60,000 bases of DNA, taken from Acanthaster planci (lineage: Eukaryota > Echinodermata > Asteroidea > Valvatida > Acanthasteridae). A program made the translations under genes and the position numbers. Numbering within the stretch: the first letter of the stretch is position 1; every line of letters starts with the position of its first letter. The DNA lies in NCBI RefSeq assembly GCF_001949145.1, contig NW_019091432.1:427096-487095 (forward strand), read 5' to 3'. The notes under the pieces are model-generated. The model searched no databases and was not told where the DNA came from. It was given only the letters and a program-made list of their open reading frames with translations. Below are positions 24,201 to 33,643 of the stretch, piece by piece.

Positions 24201-25491
24201 TCCCCCCCCCACGGCATCAGCGTAAGGCACTGAACCGTCAGAATATTGGCTCTTTAGAAAGGAATGAACATCCAGGCGCCTGTCAGAGAGATTGGAGACA
24301 ATGGAGATTTATGAAGCCGTGCGTAGACATCAGGGCCAAAACAAGTGGCTGGCTCAGACAGTGCGTACGTGACTTTTTAAAGATTCTGTGGACACAAATC
24401 AGGTCTCATTTCTTATTAAAACTTCAAAGTTCCTTGCTGTTCTTCAGTTACATACATTCATGACCTGACGAGTTGACAAGTAAGAACAGAACATACATGT
24501 AAATTGTGCCATTATTTTTCCCGGGAACAAAGTTCAGCCATCTAATTCCCAAGGACATTTCCCCCCCATGAAGCACTGTACACAATGGCACACTGTTTGT
24601 ATTTTTTAATGATATGATCTGTAAAAGACACAGACTTCCGGGCAGGCCCCAAGACTTCAAAAGACATTTTGTCTCTTTTTACTTTTGTGTGGCATGCAAA
24701 TGGTATTATTTTGTCAAAAGAAAAGTCTGCTGTGTACTTGTGAACAATGTCTACGTTGTTTTAGTATAACTGGCTTAACTGGTTTGCTTAACTGGTTTAC
24801 TGGTTTTTAATAGTACAATGAGTAACTTGTTAACTGGTTTAAAACTGGCTTTTGACCTGCTGACCAGTAGTGCCAGATTTCTTTGGGTATGAAGCCCCAT
24901 GTAAACAAGAGTGGCTTGATTCTGTCGTCCACAATCCTACAGAATCCACCAAAACTCTGTCGATTTGAAGGATCTGAAACACATATGCACTTGTTAGTGG
25001 GTCACCTAGCTTCACTTTGATGAAAATAAATGTTACTTGTACCAGTCTACTGTATTGTACACCATGCCAGCCAACAAGCCCTTGCCATCAAGCTGCTTTT
25101 CTCATTTGGTCTTTACATGTATTTGTAGTGCAGGTAATATAGGAAGATACATGTAAGTGTGTTTCAGGTGTTTGCTCATAGTGGTAATTTTTGTAAGTGC
25201 ATAAATTGAGTACACCATTTCTTATAAGTTGAAGCTTCTTCAGTTCAGTGACTGACCATGTTGTCATGAAATCCTGTTGAAACAGAAAATGCCGGAAATT
25301 AGTTTCCACATGTCAAACTCGGCATTGGAAAGAAAATTCAGATTTTTGTTTTGTTTGTTTTTGTCGCTCAGTTGATTGGCCGTGTTGATCTGGATGGCAA
25401 GGCTGTGCAAGCTTTGGACAGCACGGATGGAGGGCGATTCATTGCAGTGGGCGGGTCTGCCCCAGTTGTTAAACTAGCTCAGCTGGTCTAG
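12083..25491 (+). CDS. WD40-repeat beta-propeller protein, complete seven-exon coding region
   Basis: Spliced coding region: 12083-12283, 13606-13786, 14389-14495, 15755-15904, 16234-16314, 17963-18175, 25372-25491. These sum to 1053 nt, or 350 residues plus stop, with every junction in frame. WD40 propellers act as protein-binding scaffolds; the partner is unknown. After a basic N-terminal helix (1-25) about seven blades follow: 44-72, 88-117 (NVWDT), 131-159 (RLYDAQ), 190-217 (IWDKR), 232-263 (QQWDLAAG), 275-306 and 312-348. The length fits a single seven-bladed ring with no extra domain. An acceptor (AG at 12070-12071) eleven bases before the ATG shows at least one upstream 5'-UTR exon, not identified. 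I do not recognise a vertebrate orthologue and give no symbol. The fold assignment is firm; the function is not. Confidence 0.88.
12783..13044 (-). repeat. MITE-like element, copy B (inverted relative to copy A)
   Basis: Reverse-complement relative of the element at 1-275, with the same terminal words (AATCCTTCAAAATCCTCC at 12802-12819, and GGATTTTGAAGAATTGAG at 13027-13044). It lies in intron 1 of the WD40 gene, between coding exons 1 and 2. The sequence after it (13087-13165) carries two more GGATTTTGGAGG/GGATTTTGAAGG words, suggesting a nested or second broken copy. Confidence 0.7.
13087..13165. repeat. Fragment related to the terminal repeat of the MITE-like family
   Basis: Two copies of the GGATTTTG(A/G)AGGA(C/T)TGAGG word (near 13091 and 13138) lie about 50 bp apart, just right of the complete copy B. 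They probably represent a solo end or an eroded second insertion. Confidence 0.45.
13606..13786 (+). CDS. WD40 protein, coding exon 2
   Basis: Encodes residues 68-127. The acceptor is ATGGACAAG after a T-rich tract (AG at 13604-13605), entry phase 0. It ends at a strong donor AAAG/GTAAGC, phase 1. Contains LYSTQTGELVKTL and the second WD blade with NVWDT. The acceptor is the least certain splice site of the gene, because the AG is preceded by purines. Confidence 0.82.
14389..14495 (+). CDS. WD40 protein, coding exon 3
   Basis: Encodes residues 128-163 (blade 3; AIDFSLDGDVYATAG then VRLYDAQ). Acceptor TGTCTTTCTTGAAG enters at phase 1; donor GAG/GTATAA leaves at phase 0. Confidence 0.87.
15088..15238. 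repeat. Snap-back (fold-back) element, about 151 bp
   Basis: The arms are 15088-15150 and 15178-15238, complementary over about 60 bases. They start CATGGGCGCCATTT and end AAATGGCACCCATG, and share GATACGCCTGCGC. The loop is about 30 bases. Richer in G+C than the surrounding intron. It lies in intron 3 of the WD40 gene. A MITE-like origin is likely; a transcript would fold into a long hairpin. Confidence 0.75.
15755..15904 (+). CDS. WD40 protein, coding exon 4
   Basis: Encodes residues 164-213 (blade 4; RIFALKFHPDDNNIFVTGGW). Acceptor CCTGTCTCTAG; donor AAG/GTAAGG; phase 0 at both ends. The WD dipeptide of this blade is completed by the next exon (K/IWDKR). Confidence 0.9.
16234..16314 (+). 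CDS. WD40 protein, coding exon 5
   Basis: Short 81-nt exon for residues 214-240, starting IWDKRTSHGVQG and ending NGIDIK before donor AAG/GTATGC. Phase 0 at both ends. Too short to appear as a free open frame; recognised from splice sites and from completing blade 4. Confidence 0.88.
17963..18175 (+). CDS. WD40 protein, coding exon 6
   Basis: Encodes residues 241-311 (blades 5 and 6; ILTASWVASSALQQWDL, then NNVVLAGGSGTCNAQAID). Acceptor CTCTTTTCCAG; donor CGA/GTAAGT; phase 0 at both ends. It is followed by a 7.2-kb intron. Confidence 0.88.
18677..18798 (+). other. Possible cryptic or alternative exon in intron 6
   Basis: The 122-nt segment has a good acceptor (CCCGCTTTCAG) and a good donor (TTCGG/GTAAGACC). 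Inserted between exons 6 and 7 in phase 0 it meets a TGA after 24 codons, so it would truncate the last blade. Another frame is open throughout but does not match the flanking phases. It contains a run of eight Gs, where a sequencing error could change the frame. Confidence 0.25.
19240..19386 (+). repeat. Local direct duplication, copy 1
   Basis: Begins GCAGTTTTATAAGTTCC, passes through an A run, ACACCTTATTTATTTG and GAATGAAAACGACCACTAGT, and ends near GTGACTGGTGTAGG. Copy 2 lies about 321 bp downstream in the same orientation, with scattered substitutions and an extra dozen bases. Confidence 0.8.
19561..19717 (+). repeat. Local direct duplication, copy 2
   Basis: Matches 19240-19386, including the shared GAATGAAAACGACCACTAGT block and the GCAGAAGCAC/GGAAGCAC end. 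Divergence is visible, so it is not a recent assembly artefact. Confidence 0.8.
21594..21674. repeat. Cluster of alternating inverted repeats around GGTACC
   Basis: CTTGTGGGGTACC (21594-21606), then its complement GTACCCCACAAG (21613-21624), then CCTTGTGGGGTACC (21637-21650), then GGTACCCACAAGG (21662-21674). Four copies alternate in orientation in 81 bp. GGTACC-centred words also occur nearby at 21328-21358. Confidence 0.8.
22085..22330 (-). repeat. Probable dispersed repeat (GGGCCCAATTTCA family)
   Basis: In reverse complement it reads GGGCCCAATTTCACGGCGCT, then CTTACCGCAAGTG, then CAGAAAATTCTGTGCTTAG and CACTGGTTAATGAGG. I recall similar GGGCCCAATTTCA...GCTTA words as common dispersed repeats in echinoderm and amphioxus DNA. 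The assignment is from memory only; no copy is repeated within this window. Confidence 0.45.
24766..24850 (+). repeat. Short minisatellite of TTAACTGGTT units
   Basis: TAACTGGCTTAACTGGTTTG, TTAACTGGTTTACTGG and TTAACTGGTTTAAAACTGGC follow within 85 bp, forming irregular copies of a ten-base unit. Confidence 0.7.
25372..25491 (+). CDS. WD40 protein, last coding exon
   Basis: Encodes residues 312-350 and the TAG stop (25489-25491). Acceptor TTTGTTTTTGTCGCTCAG ends at 25371, phase 0. LIGRVDLDGKAVQAL and FIAVGGSAPVVKLAQLV form the last blade. A strong donor (GG/GTAAGTT, GT at 25524-25525) lies 32 bases after the stop, implying an intron in the 3'-UTR. Confidence 0.87.
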   Translation: MIGRVDLDGKAVQALDSTDGGRFIAVGGSAPVVKLAQLV

Positions 25492-25523
25492 AGACCATGA
25501 GCCGATGGACTCAGAGGATTTGG
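25492..25523 (+). other. WD40 gene, start of 3'-UTR up to a spliced junction
   Basis: Thirty-two bases between the TAG stop and a consensus donor (GG/GTAAGTT). An intron this close to the stop codon is compatible with a normal mRNA, because junctions less than about 50 nt past a stop usually do not trigger nonsense-mediated decay. Confidence 0.5.
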
Positions 25524-28500
25524 GTAAGTTTGGTGTTCAGATGAAATTCGTTAACCTGACAAACAGATGGTGTTGTGGTACTTTTTTCATCATCTTGGCT
25601 TGGGACAGAATTGTTTGAGTCAGGGAGATGTGAATCAAATTTTGAACATAAAGTCATGGAGTGCACTCATTGTTCTGTTGGAGGTGAGCTGAAAAGTTGG
25701 CCTCATTGTTTGAGTATTGAGATATCCTCATGAGTAAATGGAAGCAGGGTGTGGCCACATTCCAACTCCTGAAAAAAAGCAAGTGCACAGTGCTTAAATA
25801 TCCATTGGAGACAGTATCAGTAAAAACATGACTATTTAACCCCTGATAAGTCTTTGTTTTCACTGTAATATGAGGACTTAACATTATCTTCAGAGTGTAC
25901 TCACCTGCAACTGTCATGTCGTAAACTGATACTCAAGCTCAGTTTTCATCTTCTGGAAGCTGGTGTTTGATTATTGACTCAGCTACATATACACCTTTAA
26001 CAATTTAATTAATCAACAAAAACTTTTATTCTGACACAGTGTTCTTCATGTATATTGTATTCCCCATATGCCAGTTTATAGTTAAAGCAACAAGACTGAA
26101 TGAGCAAAATGCATGTAACTGGCTGTCAGGTGAGCCAGCAAGTAGCCCTCGACTCACATATGCATGCAACCATCTGAGTAACACTTTCAACAAGATTAGC
26201 TGATTGAGCACGGTTCCCAGGGTAATGGAAAAAAATTTTATTATAAAAATCCTGGAAAAGCAATTGTCGTAAAAAGTCACAGAAAATTGGGGGAAAAAAA
26301 TCGAATTTCCTGAAATGATGCTGTCAAAGGCAGAATAGTCACATGGTCACATTTGATGTGATAAAAAAACAGAAGAAGGATAAATTCACAGGCTACATCT
26401 TTGTCCATCTGCAGTAGAGGCTAGGGCAGTCTTCAAGTTCATAACACCAAACAACGTTTCTCTGTGAAATGGCATTAAATGTCATGGACATTGTCATATG
26501 CTAGTCCCGGAAAATACGTGAAAGGTCATTGGATTTGGTTTTCAGTTTTTTGGGGGGAATCCTGAGACAGTGGCATTTCTACTTTGTTCTTGAAGCTCTG
26601 AAGCAAATGGCTCAGGTGCTGTAGCAGTGATGGGATAACAGACAGGTCTATTAATAATCCAGTTTATTTTCAAGAGAATTTCGTTTCAGGTTAAAGTAGC
26701 TTATAATTTCCCCAGTCAATGAGTTTGAGACAATTTCCTACCAGTAAAAGTTGACTGTCTATTTCCTGTGGGAAGCCAACCAGGCGTGACATCCCAACAG
26801 GTCATTAAAACTGCTACCCTGAAATTAGATCCACGTACCTGCATGATATGCGATCTCTGCATTGTTCATAGCACAGTCTCCGTTCATGCTTGGAATCCTT
26901 GAACGTATTGTGGATTTGAATATCGCTGCGTTGAAATGAAATGTGCACAAAATGCAAGATGGTTAACAAACAAATGCCAAATGCTGTGTTTGAAGCAGGC
27001 TACAGAGCCATTTCTGCCATATGCTCAAGTGCTGGTGAATTCCTCTCGCACGGAAATGCTACAGGTTTTTCTACACACATGTATCAGAAATTAATGAGCA
27101 ATATGTGTTTTCCTGCACGTGTTTGCTGCACGCTCTACTGGAAAGGTTTTCCCAGTGGCATTACATGTAAGACTTTCTTTCTCCACAATATCCACAGATG
27201 TACAGAACAAAGCAAATGCTGTGTCTGCTGGATTTAAGGCTACGGAAGAGCCATTTGTGGCTTCAAATTGGATCTCCCCCCCCAAAAAAAAATTACTGAT
27301 TGCTCACAACAAACGAGGTCACCAAAGACAAAAGTGAAATGTGGGCACCTCTCTGCATGCTTCTTCACAATGTATGCATGGATAGAGCAGATCTAGCTTT
27401 GGCCTCCTCGCAATGCCAAAACATGTATGGTATGGCCTTTCTATTTGGAGAGAGCAAAATTTCTTCAAGAATGTGATTTTGTGTTTTTCCTGGAACATGT
27501 TTAATAGCTCCTATAATAGTTATATTTTCAGACTTTGTGACTACAACCATGGATACTGATGAATAAAGATAAAAAATTGATCATTCAGAAAGAAATCCTG
27601 TATAGCATAGTGTTTCCAAGTGCTACACTTTTTCTCGAGAAGTTCTTTTATTGAATTCGTAAATGTGGATATACAAATGTCTGTGTATCTCCAGATTGCA
27701 GTGCACTACAGAGTTCATTCATATATCAAACTGTAGCTTTTGATGTACAGAATCCAGCCATATCAAAACTCATAACCTGAATCTAGAGCCAGTCACATAT
27801 TGACCGAAGCAGGATTTCAACTGCTATGGATACCAGTGCACTTTGCATACAGAGTACCGGTACATGCCTGCTCATCAGTGAAGCTACATAAACATGTACA
27901 TGTACCTTTTTTGGGGGGGGGGTATGCTTTAGATGCTGGAAACCCCACAAAAACGAACAGACTTTGTGGGCACTTTTTAAAACCTTTTTGGTATCACATA
28001 GGTTTGGTTTTTATTTCAGATTGATCACTTTCTGTACACGAGCACGACAGTGTACGTGAACGTTACTTGTTCATAGTAGTATATTGAAGCTACAGTTGCA
28101 TGTAAGTCATGCAGATTTACATGGCACATCATTTTAAAGAGGAAATATTGATCTTGTACGCCGTTAAAAAGCAAAACGCTTTCTGCGTTTCTGAAAGAAT
28201 TTTCGATATTTGGTAAGACTAGGCCCGTCAGTAACATATGCATTTCCCCCAAAATTCTTACTGTTTATACTGTAGAAAATTGAGATGTTGGTATCGTATA
28301 TTCAGTTATTTATTACTGCTGATACCATGCCAAATAAAACACACACAAAAAAAAGCTATTTGAAGAACACTTTGCCTACTAAGTGTGGCCTTGCATTGGA
28401 TGTGATATGAGAGAAAAAAACACAATGGAATGTGTGGTGCTGGTGGACTATTGAGCCTCGCGGAAGCAAATTATCGATTGTTGCCATGGAAGCTGGGTCC

Positions 28501-31500
28501 ACCAATCAGAGCGCGGACACCTGTGGATTGCTGTTCAGGGATGCCCTGGATGTGATGGTTCCATTGTCTGTTACCAGTTCAGCTGTGCTGTTTAGGCATG
28601 GTAACGAAAGGATTCCTTCCAGCAAAACGCAACTTGCTGGTGAGGCACCATATGTAGTCTTGTTGGCAAGCGGGCTCAAAGTTAAATGTGCAGTGACACA
28701 GCATGCAAATTTATGCCAACATGTGCCCATGCCTAGAGACTGGAGTGCTCGTTAGGGCATAAAACAATGAAAAAAAGGGGGTATAACCAGCTTTTAATCA
28801 GACAATTATATACCAAGGTCACATAAGAACATGTTCACACAATTTGAATGTCATAAGTGGTGAAAACAGTACAAATTATCCAAAGGATTTAGCTTCTGGG
28901 ACTTTTACACGTACCTTAATATTTCCTGTGAACATTTTGTTCAGCCGCATGTAGCAGCTGCAATTTTATGCTCTGCTTGCAGTAAAAAAAAAAAATCATT
29001 TCTGGAACTAGCAAAAAAGTCACCAGCGAAAAAACCAGCATGGACACTTGGTATATAAGCTGCATGTGGCTTAGTTCTTCCATGTACATATACATGTAGA
29101 TGTAGTTGTACATGATGCTTGCTGTGGACTGGCAGCGGTAACGTTAGAAAGTGAAGCAAGCAGAGTGTTTGGCCCTTGGGGTGATTATTAACACAGTGTT
29201 AGTTTGAGTCATGAGGGCAGTATATACATGTACATATGTACATGTAGTACCGTAATATTTGTTGGTGCCTGATATTCATATATGTCTGTTTGATAAATTG
29301 GATGGTGAAATTTATAACCTGTAAATGAAATGTGTCTTCTCATGTGTCTGATCCGTGCATTGTGTATACAGTGAAAATTGACCATCTCAATCAATACATT
29401 CCCGTCAAATATGCCGCCAAAGAATTCCCTGTATTTCATATCAGCATCCATCAATTTCTACCTTCCGGTTTACCAATCAATCATGCACCTGTACTGTACA
29501 AGTTCAACAGCTAACCTGTAAAAGCAGCAGGGGTAAATACATATTTAAGTGCACGTACGTACACCACGTTTGCAGTGGCTAATTACTTCATCAAAGCAGT
29601 GTGAGCGGCAAGGGCCTTGTTCTTCACTTGTAGCTACTGCAGATGCCTCTCTTGGATAGGCTCTTTAAAGTATGGTCCACAGTCTTCTACAAGTGTACAT
29701 ATCACATATCCCTATAAGCCAGATAAAAAAATTAAGCAGTTTCTCTTCACACGTTTCCATTTACTCCAGCTCCCTCCCCTTTTTGTTTTGTTTTGTTTTG
29801 GTTAAATTTGCAAGGTATTTTGATGTTTAATTTGTTTATTACAAAATATTAAGCAAATACAAAAACAAGGTGCAAGTTTAAAGTCTGTTAGGACAGGCTG
29901 AAAACTCCTTTAGAAATTCAAGTATCAGGACAAACCTTGTAAAAATCTGTCCACCAACTTGGAAAAAAATTTGGCCGTATTTAAAAAGAGGCCTGTTCTC
30001 CCTTTGAAAATTCCCAGACGTGACTTTTTTTCCCCCTCTGCCTTGACTTGTTAACTAATAGATGAATCAAAACAGTGCAGAATACACACAATATGACAAA
30101 AACCGAACAGAACAAAAAACCACAGATTGGAATGGTTTTGGGAAGTGAGTTTTGATGACAGAAGGACCCCACTTCTCATCTGCTGAAACCGGGCGAGATG
30201 ACCATTTACCGAAAAAGATAAAGTCATGTTTATTAGTTACATGTACATGTACCTTCCAAGTGGGAACATTCCTTTGTTTTTGTGTACACGTAGTTAAGAA
30301 ATCCAGTTATTCTGAACACTCTTTGAAGTTGGATTTTGTTTAAAGATTTCCTTGACTATTCCTCTTTTTCTTGTTACATATAACCGTTATCCCCAAATAC
30401 CTCTGAAACTGTTTTTAAGAAAGGAGCAACCGTGTTGGATACGGCTTGGTCCACACACGGATATTCACACTCCTGCCTTATGTCGACCTCTTTTGTTCAT
30501 AGGTCCACACTAGGTACATGTGAGGTTGACACGGGACAATGACTTGCAAGGTCCATGGGTGGCCAAGTCCAATGAAAATTATTAATGGCTTGATCCACCA
30601 AAGGAAAATGTAGCAGTGATTGGGCACATGGTAACAGGTTTGATAGACTTGAATACCCTGACATCTGTGATGACCTCACTTAAGAAATACCCACCACACA
30701 GAGGGCTCCCGTGAAGTACACTTATGTTTTTCCCTGCAATAAAAACACAATCTCCTGAGCTCATAAGCTTCTTATTTGTGCCTTTTATATTCCTTTATTT
30801 TGTGTTTTTCATTTCTTTTTTAGAACTGACGTATTCTTATTAAGTCACACGTCAGCTTGGTAGCATACAATCTTTTCAAATCAACACTTTAGCGTGGTTC
30901 TTTGAGCGTAATTCTCTTGTTTATGATGGAGTTGGGAGGCTTACAGTGGCTTATCAAGCCAACAGCTGGGGAAGGCTGGAGCCTTCCCATGGTTATCGCT
31001 GAGTCGCTGACTGTGCTGGGTACACACCACCAGTTAAACTTGCAAATCAAAAAATATCTGTCATGCTTCCTTGTCATTAATTAAAAGAGGAAAAGTTGGC
31101 TATTTTTTTAAAATTTATTATCCAGTAGCCTTGGTAACTGTGTAAAGGACATCTAGGCATCTTATATTCCAAAGGCCTGAAGCTAGCAGTGAGCGTGCTA
31201 GATAAATTATTCATCATTTGGTCCCGGGAAGTGTTGGTTTTTAAGTGCAGAGACTTGAGACTTTCAAGGCCAAAATTAACGATGTTGAGAAAGAGGCCAC
31301 AGAATCATACCACCCATATACATTCCCAAAAGCCAACTGTACCATCAGCAGTCGACCTGTTCGGAGATGAACTAGGTGTTCTTGGCCACCCTAAACATGC
31401 AGAAATCATGAACCCAGGACATTGCATCTGCTTGACAGCTAGCATTCCACACAAGCAGGCAGAGATTGTGTCCAGTTGGACTTTTCGATGGTTGTGGGCA

Positions 31501-32873
31501 TACTTAGAACTAACGCGCATGCCTAGAACTGCACACGTATGCCCACATCAACCAAAATAGACCGTTGTGTCTGCCACCACCAGGCGTCTCAAACTCCCCC
31601 ATTTGGTTAAAATGTCTCATTGTTAAAAAAAATGAGTACTGTAGTTCAGGCATGCTCAAAGCTGTTTCTTTACTGTTCCCTAGTCTTCAAGCAATTGAGG
31701 GGAGGGTAAATATTTACTTGTGCATTCCTGGCCATACGTTTCCTTTCACAACCCTTCTTATGTCCCCTGTAATCTTTCATTTAATTTTCTCCCTTGAAAG
31801 AGATCTTTCAGAAAATAGTTTGTGCCACTTTCTAAAAACTTCCTAGACCTCTCTAGAAATGAAAAAGACAAACTGAACTGAAATGGCACATCTAGTTATG
31901 TGACGTGCATCTGATGTACATGTATGTTTTTGATTGAGTGGGCATAATCAGCAGACAGGGCGCTGACTATTTCTGGAATGTTCATTCCCGAGGAGTTTGC
32001 ATCCAGGTGTTTTGTGGCACATGACTCATCCGCCATTTATACTCTCAAACTGATATTTCAGTTGATGACACATTTGCTTAGTGTGGCCCCACGCTGATCC
32101 ACATCAAATTTCATCAGGAAAAAATTGAAAGAACCTTCACTGAGCAATTTGAATACACTGTACTCACTGGATTCTGGTCATTAGGTACATGTGCACGTAC
32201 CTCACTCAGTTCAACTGAAATTCAAAGGGCTGCCATTTCTTTTTTTTTAAGTACTGGGTGTGATGGCCAAGGTCACGGGCATAGCCAGGATTTTTCTGAG
32301 GGGGGACAAAGCCCTAATCAGCAACAAACTGAGAAATCATTAAAAGTGGAGAGGGATTGGCAAAGTGATGATTCTCTTCGCCTTTCCTCTTTGTCTTTTC
32401 TATTATGTTTTCCCTTTCTGTTTTCTTTTTCAATTTTTTTTTCCATCTTTCTCCCTCTCACAGTAGCCGTGCTTGAACGGTTAGATTGATACTCCTAAGA
32501 GGAACCACCCTGCCCCCTCTCAGACCTTTGATTCATCTTCATCGTCTGCTCTGCCTGTTCTTTTAATGTTCCTGTCTCTGGAGATTCCAGGCTGGTAGAA
32601 GCCAGTGTTTTGCAGCAGAAATGTCAAATGCTGTAATGTAAACTTCCTAAGCTTGAAGTCTTTTCCATATGGACCAAACATAAGAAGGTCTGAAGATGGA
32701 GGGACGGCCAGCAGTTGACGAGAGGAGACAAAACAATGCAAAGAGACAGGCTCCATTGTCTCGGCCGGTCTTAAGCCAGCTTTTGTCAGTGACTCCAAAT
32801 GTCAGATGACAATGTCTTGACTGCCTGCATGAATTCTAACTGCAAACATCCTTGTCTTGTTGTTACTCCACAG
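25524..32873 (+). other. Probable 3'-UTR intron of the WD40 gene, otherwise non-coding
   Basis: No exon is recognised on either strand. The stretch is AT-rich with short homopolymers, ACATGTAC clusters (27893-27906, 29083-29115, 29222-29248, 30239-30252) and a TTTTG tract at 29782-29800. It is bounded by the donor at 25524 and a strong acceptor (TTGTTGTTACTCCACAG) at 32873. Confidence 0.45.
32276..32322 (+). repeat. Fragment of a dispersed repeat (CATAGCCAGGATTTTT...GGGGGG)
   Basis: GGCATAGCCAGGATTTTTCT followed by GAGGGGGGACAA. A similar word (GACCAGGATTTTTTCCAG with a G run) forms the right edge of the window at 59967-59998. Related C-run words with a 'one gets removed, CCCCCCTCC' look occur at 13515 and 57500. 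Family identity is unknown. Confidence 0.4.
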
Positions 32874-33435
32874 GTTTGTGTTGGAGACTTGGGTAAGCTT
32901 TGGCTATGTTGAACGGTACTGTACTGGACCCAATCAGTTTCAGCTAAATCCGTCCCAACAATGCAGCAGAGATCAACTTGCCTATTGGTGCGTATGTTAG
33001 CTTGAAGGAATTGCTCAGTTTGAAACCAGTTATGAAAGTTGCTTTGAAGCAGCCAAAAGAATGTTTGTTCTTTTGTGTTTATCTTTTAGAAATTTGTATA
33101 AATTCATAAAACTGCTCTTAATCCGTCCACGGTTTTGAAGTAACACCTTGAGCGAGTTTTCTTAGAGAACTGTGTATATATATATGTAAGTTTGTATTAT
33201 ATGCTAGTTTTTGTTGAGACCAAATTTGGTCCTGAATTTTGTTAAAGTCAATATGTTGTTCTGTCATGAAGTTAAATAGGCCTGATATTGTATTCAAATA
33301 CTGTTATCATGCTGCATACAGATGCAAAGCAGAGTTAATTTTTAAAAATGGAGAGAAAATTCTGGGTATTGGGTAAACTTCCGCTTGATTAGATTACCCC
33401 AAAAAAAGAATAAATAAAATGAAAGTTAAAGATTA
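32874..33435 (+). other. Putative last non-coding exon of the WD40 gene with poly(A) signals
   Basis: Follows a consensus acceptor ending at 32873. There is no long open frame and the sequence is U-rich. It ends with two overlapping AATAAA hexamers (33409-33414 and 33413-33418). An internal donor-like site (TTGG/GTAAGC, about 32892) could make the first part a separate small exon. The link to the WD40 gene is inferred from the orphan donor 7.3 kb upstream; a cDNA would settle it. Confidence 0.4.
33409..33418 (+). terminator. Polyadenylation signal, two overlapping AATAAA
   Basis: AATAAATAAA on the plus strand. Probable 3' end of the WD40 transcript near 33435. Confidence 0.45.
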
Positions 33436-33540
33436 ACAGTGTATGTTGGCTGTTTCTGTTGGCTGTTAGTGGAGGAAAAAATATTTACAGTAACTGGAAG
33501 AGGGGAGGGAACTCGAAAGTATTCAGTGCTGCGTCTGAAT

Positions 33541-33643
33541 CTGTTGTCTAGAGCTAGGTCTAGGACTTTGCCCCATGGGAATATGTTGAGACACCAAGAC
33601 ATTAGACCGCTGTAGCTCTGGAAGCCTGTTTGGGACACAGCCA
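33541..33643 (-). repeat. Dispersed repeat family 2, copy 3 (reverse)
   Basis: In reverse complement it starts GGCTGTGTCCCAAACAGGCT and ends GAGCTCTAGACAACAG-like, matching copies 1 and 2 at both ends but with a different middle. It lies just past the presumed 3' end of the WD40 transcript. Confidence 0.55.

Larger units (their letters stand above)
18176..25371 (+). other. Large intron 6 of the WD40 gene
   Basis: A 7.2-kb intron. It contains a possible cryptic exon (18677-18798), a local duplication (19240-19386 and 19561-19717), the alternating palindrome cluster at 21594-21674, a probable dispersed repeat at 22085-22330, and a TTAACTGGTT minisatellite at 24766-24850. The minus strand has one open frame with a credible acceptor (23069-23296). 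Confidence 0.75.
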
